Shown: positions 43,397 to 55,444 of the stretch, one piece after another
Numbering within the stretch: position 1 is the stretch's first letter
How the letters are laid out: the number at the start of each line of letters is the position of its first letter
From: Adiantum capillus-veneris
Lineage: Eukaryota; Streptophyta; Polypodiopsida; Polypodiales; Pteridaceae
DNA: 64,000 nt
Direction of reading: 5' to 3'
Assembly (NCBI GenBank): GCA_014529385.2
Contig: CM043969.1
Span: forward strand, 14,023,446-14,087,445
Position numbers and translations under genes: made by a program
Notes under the pieces: generated by a model
Seen by the model: only the letters and a program-made list of their open reading frames with translations
Told to the model about the DNA's origin: nothing
The model's database searches: none

Positions 43397-45940
43397 ATGG
43401 CAGCAGGATCATCAAACCCTTCCGCCACAATGAAGCTATTGTTCATAAAATACGAGTACGACAATGAGCAAGGTGCCAAGATCTACAAAGATAGAATGGA
43501 CCGCTATTGTGTAAAGATAGAAGATAGACCTAGTGAGTTCAAGGACTTAGTGCCTGTGAGCTATAACGGAGATAGATATCTAGATGACGAGGGTACCATG
43601 TACATGGTAGTCCTAAACCCTAACATTGTGGACAAGTGGGGATTGATGGGCACCAAAGCCAAAGTAGATGAAGAACTTGAGGAGAAAGCACCAATAATGA
43701 ACTTCCCTGATGCGAGGTTAAGAAGAGAGAATGAAACTACAAGGATCAACACTGATAACATCTATGTGGGGCTATACAAATATAATAATGGGGAGCAAGA
43801 TCTCTATTATAGATGTGAAGAACCCTACACCGGAGAGTTGACAGACCAAAAAAAACTTTATGTCTTTACCTACACAGAGGGATCGGAAGTGAAAATTGCC
43901 GCTTACGACAAGTATGGGAGGCAATACTCAACAATGGGCAAGAAAGAATTAGAAGGATATACATACTTTGGGGGACCACTACATCAGTATTATGTTACTT
44001 CTAGCTCACAAAGACGAGCACCAACAAATGGAGTGCAAAACCCAATGACAACAGGAGGACAAAGAACTCAGGCTGCTGACTCTTTCAGTCAACCTCAGTA
44101 CTCGAATCCCGGACCAATGGGATCATTACATTCCAGAGAGTCAATGGATACGAATCGAGGTAGTGCAATTCCAATCCCCACGTATACCACTCTAGGTCCA
44201 AGGTTCGAAGCGGAACCATCACATTTACCTCCTGGTAGTAGACTCAGGACAGGGGAACCGACAAGGGTAACCCATGAAGTCCATGATGCTAGAGAAAGCT
44301 TTAGCCGGGACACAGGAGCAATGAGATTGGTAGCAGACCATAGACATATGAGACCATCTCAAGTAGCCAAGTGTATGCCAAAGAAGTATGGTGGTTCAGG
44401 AGATCCGTATGCACATGTGTCACTCTTTAAGCAAGTCTTAAGAGCTGAGTAGATAACAGATTTCCATACACAATACGAGGGATTTGGTCTTACTCTAGAA
44501 GGTACGGCATTGACATGGTTTCAACCACTGAACAGAGGGGGATTCCATAACATTGACCATTTGCTAAGAGAGTTTGTTGAGGAATTCTCAAAACGAGGGA
44601 TTAAGCACAATACGGTCTCACAAATATATGCTTTTAAACAGAGAGAACACGAAAAAGTGAAGGAAGCTTCACTTCTCTTCAAACAATACATTGAGAGATG
44701 TCAAGTACGTGAACGACCACAAGATGAAAGACTATCTGTTCTCTTTATTGAAGGATTGAGAAACGACACTCTCAAGAAGGACTTGCACTTGAAAGCTTGT
44801 ACAAGTTTCGAGCAAGTAACGAGAGAAGCATTGTACTTAGTGGATAACTGTACGGTTTATGGAGAGGTGTCAGCGGATACAGATTTTTCATCCAGTAGCT
44901 CTTCCTCCGTAGCGAGCGAGACTACCACTAAAAAGAATGTTCAAACAAAAACCATGCCAAATGTAGAGCAAATGATAGAAGATGCTCTAAAAAGGATGGC
45001 ACCATACCAAAAACCATTGCCAAAACCACTGAAATGGTGTGCTATTGAACAAAAATGGACAAACCATCCAACAGAGGAGTGCTATTACAACAAAGGGTAT
45101 GTAAGGGATCGTCAATATGCACCTCCTTCTCAATTAGCACCACCTCAGGTACATCCAGTACCTCGATACCCAACGGGAAATGTACCAGGACCTATGGGGA
45201 TAGAAAGACCGCAACCGGTACTGGGACAACAACCACCTTTACCAGGAGCAAGACCTGTGGGCATTAGATATGCACCAACCTTAGAGAATCAGGAAGAACA
45301 AGCCTTAGTGCCTGTTCAAGCCTATTATGAAGAATCTGGTGCACACATGTCTCCAACTATGTATTACCCACCAAAAGAACCCAAACAACCAGAACCATGG
45401 GGCATGATTGGGAATGTTGGAACACCAACAGTTACAAGTGCTTCTGATGAAGAGAGATACAATTTGGACGCAAGAACATTGATGTTCATAGCTCATGGAG
45501 GGTTAACAGGACAAAGACCATCCTATCCACAAACGACGAATCAAGTGGGACCAAGACCAGCACTAGGACCCTGTTACAAGTGTGGAGGTGACCATCTGAT
45601 GAATGTTTGTCCACATACGGAAATCATTAGAATTAACGCTTATTGCACTGAGTGTGGGGTTACTCACTTCATTGAGGATTGTTCAAAGAATCCAAACAAA
45701 GTGCAAAAGACGACATTGAATATGCTAGAAACTATTCCTACCAGCAGTGGGTCTGAAAATGAAACTCTGATACCAACGCAAGTTGTTACTAGAGCTCAAG
45801 CTAAGAAAACCACTAGAGAACCTGAGAATGGAAAGTTAGCGACTGAAGTGGTTAGTCAAGGACCGCGGAGTCAGAGAAACACATGGAAAGCTAGAAAAGC
45901 ACGCATGAAGTTGAGAAAGAACGTGAAGACGCTATTCTAG
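43397..45940 (+). pseudogene. Element B gag
   Basis: The start is at ATG 43397 (AATATGGCAGC). The first 220 residues form an unrecognised domain (YVGLYKYNNG, LYVFTYTEG, AYDKYGRQYS) followed by a Pro/Ser-rich linker. The capsid begins near PKKYGGSGDPYAHVSLFKQV and continues past an in-frame TAG (44450-44452) with EGTALTWFQPLNRGG and LFIEGLRNDTLKKDL. Two zinc knuckles follow, CYKCGGDHLMNVC and CTECGVTHFIEDC (about 45571-45690); both have C-x2-C-x3-H-x4-C, one residue shorter than the usual x4 spacing. The frame ends with TAG at 45938, while the pol frame, offset by one base, is already open. Gag assembles the particle and binds RNA. Confidence 0.88.
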
Positions 45941-48900
45941 ATGAGGAAGTAAAGCAAACTAAAGATAGATTAGAAAAACTTGAGAGTCAAAACGGGAAAC
46001 GAGAGATGAGCCCGGAAAGAACGAGACAAAAGAGTATCAAAGAGACAACGAGCTTAAGCTCAGGGAGATCAGTGCTAGTCGACAAAGTACACGAACCATT
46101 GGACGCACTGATGAGAGCTTACGAAGCTAGGTTAAAGAACAACCAAACACAAGAACAGAGGTGAATGACATACCCAAACGCGGAATTGGAAAATCAGAGA
46201 CTTGAAATGTGCCAGAGAATGATCGAGACTGCACAAGCCTTATTAGAACCACCAAGAGAAACAATGAATTGTGGAACGGAAAACCCAATTCAGCAAGAGA
46301 CTATCATTTCACGGGTAGCTGAAAAGACTCCCAGTGCACAAAAGCCTGAAAATACACACAAGGATGACCGCATAGTATTGAACACAACCGATCAGGAGAT
46401 AGAGAGTTTTCATCCAGTCATACAGAGGTCTTACGGAAGAGATGAGGATTACAATGAATTTTGGAAACAAGTGAGAGAGGCAAACTTTGCAAACGAGCTA
46501 AGTTGCCAAGCTAATCAGACAAATTGAGAAAAGGACATCAGGAATCCTCCCATAGTGGAATTTGAGGCAGGATCTCAAGTGGACTTGGATCTGCAATCTT
46601 ACTGGGGAGATGGGGGCTCTGTTAGAACAATGGAGAGAAAACCTCATTCACTAAATACCTTACCTTCATACTTAGGAGAGTATGAAGCAAAATCCAAGAT
46701 TAGAGCACTTCCCTCACGAAGAATTTCATCAGAAAAAGTCATGGACTCGCAAGGATTGATAGAGATCTTGTCAACACCAGTGACATGCACTATCACTCTA
46801 GCTGAGCTTTTGAGGCTAAGACCACATATGTGGACCACTGTAGGAAAATTCTTGGAGAAATTTGGGATAAAAGACCCAACATCGAGGCTGCAAGAGGGTA
46901 TACAAGAGCTGAGCAAACCACAAAAGAACGCTAAGCCTGTACCCTTAAACAAGGTCGGAGAGTATTGCGAAGGTGAAGAGGGGAATACAACCTTACCAGT
47001 TGAATTCCAAGGCGTGAACTCGATGGCAATACTAGACAGCGGAGCTGGGGTAGCCATTGCTACAAAAGAAATCTGGAAAAAATGGGGGAAACCAGCAATA
47101 AGGAAGACTAGGTTGAAACTCCAATTAGCAGATGGACACATGGAGAAACCTATGGGGTTATTAGAGAAAGCCGTAGTGACTTCTTGCGGCATTGAATACG
47201 AACATACTTTTGCTATTGCCGATTTTGGCAAGGAGAATAACTATGATATCATACTGGGAGGACCATTCATGAGACACTTGAAAATGGTCCAGGATTGGGG
47301 CTACGATCACATATACCTGAGAAATATGGAAACCACTACATGTGTGAACCTGAAAGACCATAGATACAAAGATGTGAACCGAACACCGGTAGAGGAGTTT
47401 GATTCAGCTACTTTGGCGGGATCCGAATTTCTAGCTTGGTTAGGTAAGCCCAAGGAGTTATGGATGTGTGGAGCCTCGAAATGTGGAAGTCTGAGGCGAG
47501 AAGAATATGTTTTAGAAAGGGCTATCGAAGACGAAACTTATATAGGAGAACCCTTTCCAGAGGACACGCTTGAACCATTAGAATGGACACACATTCTAGC
47601 AACCCTAGATGTTTGTGCAATTCCGGATGGTCCCACAACAAAATTTTGCGACAAGGACGGGTACGACGTGGTTCCGTACTTCATGTTGAGAACTGTACTC
47701 GCAAAAGAAACTGAAAAGAACGATACACTGGAAAAGGAAGATGAAGAAGAGGTGTTTCACGACATTCCCTATCATCCAGAGTGGGGAAATGAAGTAGACA
47801 ATGAGTCAACGGACAATTCAAGCGGAAACGAAGAAACTATAACGGATGTCCGATTTTATGATTTTTCGAACCAAACTAAACAACGCCAAAAATGCTATAG
47901 AGCAAAGAGAAAAACAAAGGGGGTTAGAACCAATCCGATGCCTAGAATAAGAGGAAAAAATCAATTCCTAATGCTAGTAAAGGCGGAAGATTGTGTTAAG
48001 GACAAGATTTCTGGAAGAATGAGAGGCAATGATCAAAAGAGCTTACGAAAAGACAAAAGAAGCTCTAGAAATCAAGTTCAAAGGAATGAAACGAAAACTG
48101 AAACAGAAAAATCAGAAAAGAACAAGAGCAACAGAGAACACACGGAGTCCAAGTTAGAGCGTAGAAACAAGTACAGAGAGCTCAAGAAAACTCTGAAAGA
48201 AGTTTGGACGACAAAAATTGAGAGTGGAGAGGACGAAAACGCCAAAATCAAGGAAAACATGGATGTTCCCTCTCACTACAGGAAATTCACAATAGAGGAT
48301 AGGAAGGTGGTATTAACCCAACCTATTCGAGAGAGAAAGGCGAACGAATCTTATGACGGACCGGAGGATGCAAAAAAAGTTGATTTAGGAGCTCCAAGTG
48401 AGACACCTAGACCGGTGTACATAGCCATAGATTTGTCTCCAGGCGAGGAAGAGAGACTTTTGAGTCTTCTCAGAGAGTATAGGGATGTGTTTGCATGGTC
48501 TTATAAGGACTTAAAGGGAGTTGATCCATCGATATGCCAACACAAAATCCCACTAAAACAAGATGCAAAGCCTAGCAGACAGAGACCATACACATATAAT
48601 GATACGTTTGCTAAGCGAATCAAAGAAGAGATAGATAAGCTAATGGAAGCTGAATTCATATACGAGATTAAACACACCGATTGGGTATCTCCAATTGTGG
48701 TGGTACCCAAGAAGAACGGAAAACTCCGAGTGTGTGTCAACTTAAATAAAGTGAATGCTGCAACAATCAGGGACAATTATCCCCTGCCGATAACTGATCA
48801 TGTTCTAGAGCGTGTATCAGGGAAAACAGCATACTCCTTTCTTGATGGTTTTTCAGGATATAACCAGCTAGCCATAGCACCGGCAGATCAACATAAAATA

Positions 48901-49893
48901 GCTTTTGCAACGGAGTGGGGAATTTATGCTTATCGGGTTATGCCTTTTGGTCTAACCAATGCTCCCGCAACCTTTCAGAGGCTGATGACGCATGCTTTCA
49001 AAGAATACTTAAGGTTGTTTCTAGAAATATACATAGATGACTTATGTGTACATTCTCTTCTGAGAGATGAGCATCTAGAACACCTAATAAAAGTATTTGA
49101 GAAATGTAGGACATATCACATTTGTCTCAATCCTGAGAAATGTGTGTTTATGGTCCGACAAGGCAGAATTCTGGGACATATTGTCTCACAAAACGGAATA
49201 TCCACGGATTTAGAGAAGATAAAAGTTATAGTGGATATTCCTAGACCAACCAATGCGAAACAAGTACAGAGCTTTATGGGACATTGCGGATATTGTAGAC
49301 GATTCATTTACATGTACGCTATAATAGGCCAACCACTTTACAGGCTAATAGTGAACTTTGAATGGACAGAGGAGTGTGAGGAATCATTCAAGAAATTGAA
49401 AGAAGCACTCATTACTGCTCCAGTCTTGAAATCACCAGATTGGGAGAAGATATTCCATGTGCATATAGATGCTTCGGCATATGCAATAGGATGCATTCTG
49501 GCTCAGCCAGAAGAAGGAAACATGGATTTTCCTATCTGTTACGCCACTCGACATCTCAACAATGCAGAGAAGAATTACACCACAACAGAGCGAGAAGGAT
49601 TAGGAATGATATATGCTGTGAAGAAATTTCGGCATTATCTTCTAGCCAACAAGTTTGTGTTTTTTACGGATCACCAAGCCTTGCTCTACCTAGTGAATAA
49701 ACCATGCAATACCGGGAGAATAGTGAGATGGTTCATTATCTTACTGGAATTCGACTTCACGGTAGTAGTAAAGAAAGGAAAAACACATCTTAGAGCTGAT
49801 CATCTTTCGCGATTGACGAATGGAGAAGACCCTATAGGAGTAGATGACGACATGCCAGACGCGTACTTGTTCAACATAGAAATGATACCGAAG

Positions 49894-50226
49894 TGATCTC
49901 AAAATGTCGTTAGCCTATTAACCTATGGAGGAGAGTTTGATAGAAGAGAATACAACCAGAAACATATTGCTATTCAGCAATCCAAGAATCTTCAATTGGT
50001 TGCAGGAAGGTTGTATCAATTGGGAAATGATCATGTTTTACGACTATGCATCAATCCTGAGGAATATAATATATATCTGTGCGAAGCACATGTTCAGGAA
50101 TGTGCATTTCATTGTTCAAGAAGGAACACATATAGGAATTTGTTACAATTGGGAGTCTATTGGCCAGGAATGAAAGAAAGCATACATGAATATGTCACTG
50201 TATGTATTGTATGTTCATCAAAACCG
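49894..50226 (+). other. Extra copy of the integrase zinc-binding module
   Basis: After the stop at 49894 the pol frame reads SQNVVSLLTYGG, then LVAGRLYQLGNDHVLRLCIN, LCEAHVQECAFH and LLQLGVYWPGMKESIHEYVT, ending CIVC. Spacing (two His, then C-x2-C after a YWPGM motif) matches the H2C2 module that normally occurs once. The canonical copy follows at once. Confidence 0.8.
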
Positions 50227-50262
50227 CCAGCAGAGTATTCGACATTATATCAGATAATGATC

Positions 50263-50610
50263 GCTCCGGAATGGAGTCGGTATATTGTTGAATATCTCAC
50301 AAATAGAACTTTCCCAGAAGGAACGTCAAAAGCTCGTCCGAAATCTGTAGAGACAGAAGCTAGAGATTACGCTTTAATAGGAGATCAACTCTATAAGAGA
50401 GGTAAAGACAACCAGCTTAGGATTTGCGCATCAGAGTGTGAGTATGTGATAATCCTGAAGCCAGCTCATGGAGGAGTAGGTGGAGGCCATTTCTCAGGTG
50501 ATAAGACAGCAAAACTTGTCTTAGCCGCAGGAATATGGTGGCCAACATTACATATGGACACTGAGGAATACGTTAAACGGTGTGATGACTGTCAGCGGAC
50601 CAAAGTACCA
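50263..50610 (+). other. Canonical integrase zinc-binding module
   Basis: This reads APEWSRYIVEYLTNRTFPEG, then DYALIGDQLYKRGKDNQLRI, AHGGVGGGHFSGDKTAKLVL and GIWWPTLHMDTEEYVKRC, then DDCQRTK. It is the usual H2C2 region preceding the catalytic core. It shares a W-S-x2-[IV]-V-x-[YL]-LT start, LY-x-G and WP-[GT] landmarks with the extra copy. Confidence 0.88.
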
Positions 50611-51639
50611 CTTAAAAGAGATGATATGCCGCTTAGACCAATGATGGGGACAAGAGCTTTTGTAAAATAGGGGATTGATTATGTCGGACCCATTTCACCT
50701 CCTGCATATAAGACTCATGTACAATACATCGTTGTGGCTATAGACTATCAAACAAAGTGGGTCGAAGCAAAGGCAACTCAAAAAGCAGATGCCAGGACCA
50801 CGGCACAATTTCTATATGAATACGTCTTTGTACGATATGGATTGCCAATAGAAATTGTGAGTGATTGAGGCACACATTTTATAAATGAAGTGATAGAGAT
50901 CCTTCTAGATGAATTCATGGTAATCCATAGGAAATCAGCCCCGTATCATCCACAAGCAAACGGACAAGCTGAAGCAACAAACAAAACCATATGCACGGTC
51001 CTGACGAAGATTGTATCTGAGTCGAGAACTGACTGGGACCAGAAGTTGCATTCAAAATTATGGGCATATAGGGTAGCATATAAAACATCAATAGGAACGA
51101 CCCCATATAACATGGTTTTTGGGCTAAATGCTATCTTACCAATAGAATTCTTGATTTCAACCTTAAGGGTGGCTAAGGATCTAGAGTGGACAGGGCACGA
51201 GCTTTCTGATAGAATAGATGACCTGGAAAAGCTAGACGAGCTTCGCCTAAAAGCAGTAGCTTCTATCTACGCTCAAAAAAGGCGACAAAAGGAATTTTTT
51301 GATAAGCATGTGCGAACTAAAGAGTTTAAGGTTGGGGACTATGTCCTAGTTTACACTCTGAAACAGCATGCTAAGAAGCTTAAAAAGCGAGGGATGGGAC
51401 CTCTGGTGATTAAAGATCTATCACCAAGTGGAGCCGTCAAGCTTGCTACATTAGACGGAGAAGAAATGCCCAATTGGATTAGTGGATGCAGAGTGAAAAA
51501 GTATCTTTTGTCGCTAACCCAAGACATGCTTCTCAAAATACATCAAGAAAAGCTGCGTGTCCAGAAAAAGAAAAAGATTGTGGAGGAAGCGCAAGCCGAT
51601 GCGAAGGAAAGAACGGAGAAAAGAAGACTACTACGTCAG

Positions 51640-52090
51640 ACACAACGCAATGAAGGGGCAATACGAATAAACGCGGTCAGTATAACAGAAATGGATAATG
51701 ACAAAGAAGAACCCATCATTGAATGCAAAGTAGGAACCAACCAAATCAAATCCAGAGCACTATTGGATTCACAAGCTCAAACTAACCTACTTTCACTCAG
51801 TTTGTATAGACAATTGACAAATGACACTAAATTACAAACTGCCAAGCAAGAGTTAAAGAGTTATTCTGAGAATTCAATCAAAACTGTCGGATGCACAGTT
51901 TTACATATACAGATTAACCAGTATGTGTATCCTCATATGTTTTACGTGGTTGAAGACCAAGCTACACAACATCCATTATTGCTAGGACAACCATGGCAGA
52001 AGCAATACAATGCAATGATTGACTGGAGTTCTAAATCAGTGCTTATCAAATACGAAGGTGAAAGTCAATCAGTTAAGTTCACCAAAGGAG
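51640..52090 (+). other. Retropepsin-like domain after integrase
   Basis: The pol frame continues past the integrase with IIECKVGTNQIKSRALLDSQ, AQTNLLSLSLYRQL and then HPLLLGQPWQKQYNAMIDW. A beta-strand, LLDS motif, and LLGxPW near the end is the layout of a retroviral-type aspartic protease. The usual DSG/DTG is DSQ here, so catalysis is doubtful. Element B already has a protease upstream of RT, so this would be a second domain of that fold. Confidence 0.6.
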
Positions 52091-52139
52091 TAGAGCCAAC
52101 TCCAAAGGAAGAATCCAAGAACAAAGGTAAACAACAACC

Positions 52140-52792
52140 AGAGAAAAAGAAGAAGCAATGGCAACCAAAAGTTTCTATACAACTGGATTGCTCTTCGACG
52201 AGGAACTCTCAAATTGGATAAGGAAGACAAGCAATAATATAACAGCTCAACCTTGGGAAAAAACGGAGTCAAAGTTGGTATGGAGACCAAAAAAGGTTGT
52301 GCCAGAGAACACAAAGGTGGAAAACAAGTCTTCAATACCAGACAACAGAGTGATTCCAGACAATCAAGGACAGTGAAACAGATCTGGATTCCAAAGAAGT
52401 TCATGACGGCACAAATCTATAGCAAGCAAATTTGGATCCCAAGGATTTGTAAACAGGAACTCCCTTCAGTACAATCCACGGAAACTCCTAGGTATTTCAA
52501 GGCGAGGAAATCAACACAAAGAACAAAGCAGGTTTGGGTCGCAAAGAGTTTGTGGCAAGCACAAGCGAAGCGGAAGCAGATTTGGATTGTGAAAAAGAAC
52601 AACAAGGTAAAGAAGAATCCATCTACTGATTCTACTACCGAAGTGCCAAAACCAACCCAAAACCCGACCACCAATCCTTCAATCAAACAAAGAGCAGCTT
52701 TATTGGAAAGACTGTTGTATCATCGCTCTACAATTGCATTGGGAACTTATGACCAAAACAACTACAATGCTTCGCCCACAGACACTTCATAG
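52140..52792 (+). pseudogene. Element B polyprotein tail with repeated KQ-W-PK motifs
   Basis: Motif copies are KKQWQPK (pol frame, about 52153), KLVWRPKK (about 52274), KQIWIPK (52375), KQIWIPR (about 52427), KQVWVAK (about 52528) and KQIWIVK (about 52576). The first is in the pol frame, the second in another frame and the rest in a third, so two frameshifts have hit this part. The last frame ends at 52790-52792. The basic, Trp-containing repeats match those in element A (1084-1884). The function is unknown. Confidence 0.65.
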
Positions 52793-54053
52793 TCGTCCAG
52801 GAGGACTCAGACTAGGAGGGGGGGAGGTATACAGGTATACAGGAGCTACAAAGCAGCTACAAGCGACAAAAACAAAGAAAAACAAAAATTATATTACAAG
52901 GGCAGTGTCTTACATGATTTCGCAATTTTTATGTTTGATTGCGGATATTGATAATATTTATGCCCTTATATACCTTTTTTTGCAACAAGAAGAGATCCAA
53001 TTATGAATTTGGGTCTCTAGACGTGTAAATATCACTAAATAAGAGTGTTTTTGGAGCTAAAAAGTGAAAAAAAGTGGTAATCCAAGTCCAGAAATCACAA
53101 ATAAGTGTATATTCATATACACAGGGTTACCAGATATTTATTGTGTATGTTTGGAATTTTTTGGCTTCAATTTGCTATTTTCCTTTATTTTTTATGATTT
53201 TCTTGATAAAAGTAAACGAAAAATAAAAAACAGGTGAAACGAGATCAAAAAAAAGAAAAGAATAGATGGTGATGATCCTAATGACAAGGGCAACCCATGG
53301 TAAAAATTGAGTACAATTCGGGAAAAGTTGTGGAAAGCCCGAAATGACAGAATTTTGGCAAAGTGGACAGATTTCTCAGAAACAGGTCAAACGGAGTCCA
53401 AATTGAGAAATTTCAAATCCTAAAGTGCATTTCACGACGAGATAGGAGCACATGTCAAATTTGGTAACAAGTGATCCAGAAAGTCCAAAGTTAAGTATTT
53501 TTTACTTCACTTACAGGCTCATTTGCACTATTACCCACTTCGAGAGAGCAAAGAGCACACAGGAGCATCCAACCTTCGACAGCCTTCTACGACTGCTACG
53601 AGAGCTCAGAGGACACCAGACATGAGAGGTAGACTCATTGCCATAAGCTTTTGATGCTTATCATTAACTTTTGTCGCGAAAACTGAGCAAAACCAAGAAA
53701 CAAGAGCAGACGGGGAATGCGGTAGAATTCTAGGTAGTGGCACAACCGCCTAACCAAACCTTGCAAGAACTTATAGGTGGGTTACCCTAGTATAGAAGAT
53801 GGGTTTCTAACACTCAAAGCTCGAGAAAGAACGACTGGAAAAACCCTAGGTCAACAGAGCCTGCAAGAGGCAAACAGGAAAAAGTTGTCGAAACGACACA
53901 AAACTTCTCAGGAAGCTTAACAACATCGAGGGCAATGCAACCATGGAGTATCTCCAGGTTTGGACCACCAAAAGTGGGTCAAAACAACCGATTCGACGAC
54001 AGACACACAAAGCGTCATTTTGGCATAACGGCTGAAATTGACGACCGAATGAA

Positions 54054-54326
54054 ATGAAACTTCACAAGCAGCTTCAAGTAACTATTGATGACTTATGTAT
54101 GCAAGCAAAACCCAAAAGAAAGATGATTCACTTACCGATGGTGAATAAAACGCTTTCGGGAAACCAAATGGAGAAAGATGGAGAATGGGGAGCCAAAGTC
54201 AAGTTCAACCAAATAGATGGCTTCACAACATATCCAATGAGCTGGAAATGCAACTCTCGAGAAGAAAAGTTGAAGAGATTCAACTCCAAGGCAAAAAGAA
54301 GACTTCGGAGACTGAAATACCTATAA
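54054..54326 (+). CDS. Possible small basic ORF in the element B spacer
   Basis: These 90 residues start MKLHKQLQVTIDDLCM and end KRRLRRLKYL. It is Lys/Arg-rich, above all in the last 25 residues. No homologue is recognised, and no preceding signal supports translation apart from the ATG. It may be chance or a remnant of an accessory nucleic-acid-binding peptide. Confidence 0.25.
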   Translation: MKLHKQLQVTIDDLCMQAKPKRKMIHLPMVNKTLSGNQMEKDGEWGAKVKFNQIDGFTTYPMSWKCNSREEKLKRFNSKAKRRLRRLKYL

Positions 54327-54435
54327 GGGGGCTTTTTAGCTAAACTGATGACTTCTTAAGTTGAAAACTAGTTAGCAGGGCTTAGGGCACTAGCACAAAG
54401 CATTCTTTGCACAAAAGGACCAACATTTCAAAAAA

Positions 54436-54459
54436 AGACATCATACGCGTATGATGTCT
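54436..54459. repeat. Perfect 24-bp palindrome (B type)
   Basis: AGACATCATACG followed by its exact reverse complement. Confidence 0.95.
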
Positions 54460-54719
54460 CACAGCATGAATTTCACATCCATTTCAACATTTGAGTGCAT
54501 AGCCTCATTCCACATGTTAATCACATCCTATGAACCAAGTATCATGAGAATTGGAGTTAGAAAACCCAAGGAAAACCAAAAAGACGCAAAGTAGGCCATA
54601 AAATTGATTTTTGGTCCTAATTTTGTCAAATAACTCCAAACTCATTGAAACTTTGTAGGATTGTTGTTAAACACATCTACAAGCTATCTGGAACCAAAAA
54701 GCACCATTTTGACACAAAA

Positions 54720-54741
54720 GACATCATACGCGTATGATATC
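54720..54741. repeat. 22-bp palindrome (B type), one mismatch
   Basis: GACATCATACG, then its reverse complement with one G-to-A change (GATATC). Confidence 0.93.
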
Positions 54742-55003
54742 TATTTACACTTACAGAGCCAAAACTGCTCATTTGTCATCATACATCCATTATATATATC
54801 TAATACATGCTACATATGAAATTTGGAACCATTTGGTCAAGAGGATCACACCAATGGCCCAATTGAGGGAAAATCCTTCACCTAAAGCCTATTTTTGGCC
54901 CAAATCCAACATACTCAAGTCCAAACCAAGATTTGAGTAGAGACAGTCCTTCACTAGTACATGGGGAGTCCGCAGAACCAATCCCATGCAAAATTGATGA
55001 AAA

Positions 55004-55027
55004 AGACATCATACGCGTATGATGTCT
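55004..55027. repeat. Perfect 24-bp palindrome (B type)
   Basis: AGACATCATACG followed by its exact reverse complement, 284 bp after the previous copy. Confidence 0.95.
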
Positions 55028-55139
55028 CCAGAGCCATTTTTAGCCCAAAATCTATCCAAACTTCATAAATCCACTGAATAAGCCTATCTAAAGCCAAATC
55101 CAAGCTTATAGAGAAATTTGGTCCAAAAATACACTAAAA

Positions 55140-55161
55140 GACATCATACGCGTATGACGTC
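55140..55161. repeat. 22-bp palindrome (B type), one mismatch
   Basis: GACATCATACG, then its reverse complement with one T-to-C change (GACGTC). Confidence 0.93.
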
Positions 55162-55420
55162 TCACTATGTGATTTTGGCACCTCAGGGCTTCAACCACCA
55201 AACAGAAGTGATCTACATGTCATTTGAAAGTGAACCACCAAGTTTTATCCAATTTGGATCATAAAATCCAATTCCCTTTTAAAATTTTGCAAGAGCCGGA
55301 ACTGGACTAAATTGGCCAAAACTTGACCAAATGGGATCCAAACTCAAATCCAAGCATATGATAATCATGTATACACTATCAGCTACAAGCACAACCAATA
55401 TGAAGTCATTTTGACACAAA

Positions 55421-55444
55421 AGATATTATACGCGTATGATGTCT
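55421..55444. repeat. 24-bp palindrome (B type), two mismatches
   Basis: AGATATTATACG and AGACATCATACG-complement arms; the right arm is intact. Confidence 0.9.

Larger units (their letters stand above)
45925..52221 (+). pseudogene. Element B pol: protease, RT, RNase H, integrase and extra domains
   Basis: One frame runs from about 45925 to 52221, broken only by TGA or TAG at 46162, 46525, 49894, 50668 and 50866. Domains in order are: protease with ILDSGAGVA (Asp codon 47035) and DIILGGPF; a charged linker; RT at about 48540-49280 (WVSPIVVVPKKNGKLRVCVN, catalytic YIDD at 49030-49041); RNase H at about 49440-49850 (HIDASAYAIGCILAQ, FFTDHQALLYLV, LRADHLSRL); and a duplicated integrase zinc module. 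The integrase core has Asp 50677, Asp 50863 and Glu 50971 (DD35E), followed by a GPL-type C-terminal module (YVLVYTLKQHAKKLKKRGMG). A retropepsin-like domain and the start of a KQ-W-PK tail end the frame. This is the replication and integration machinery of the element, inactive here because of the stops. Confidence 0.92.

Noticed and set aside
46644-47231. A 195-residue minus-strand ORF opposite the element B protease
   Set aside because: Antisense shadow of the pol frame, which contains the protease active site.
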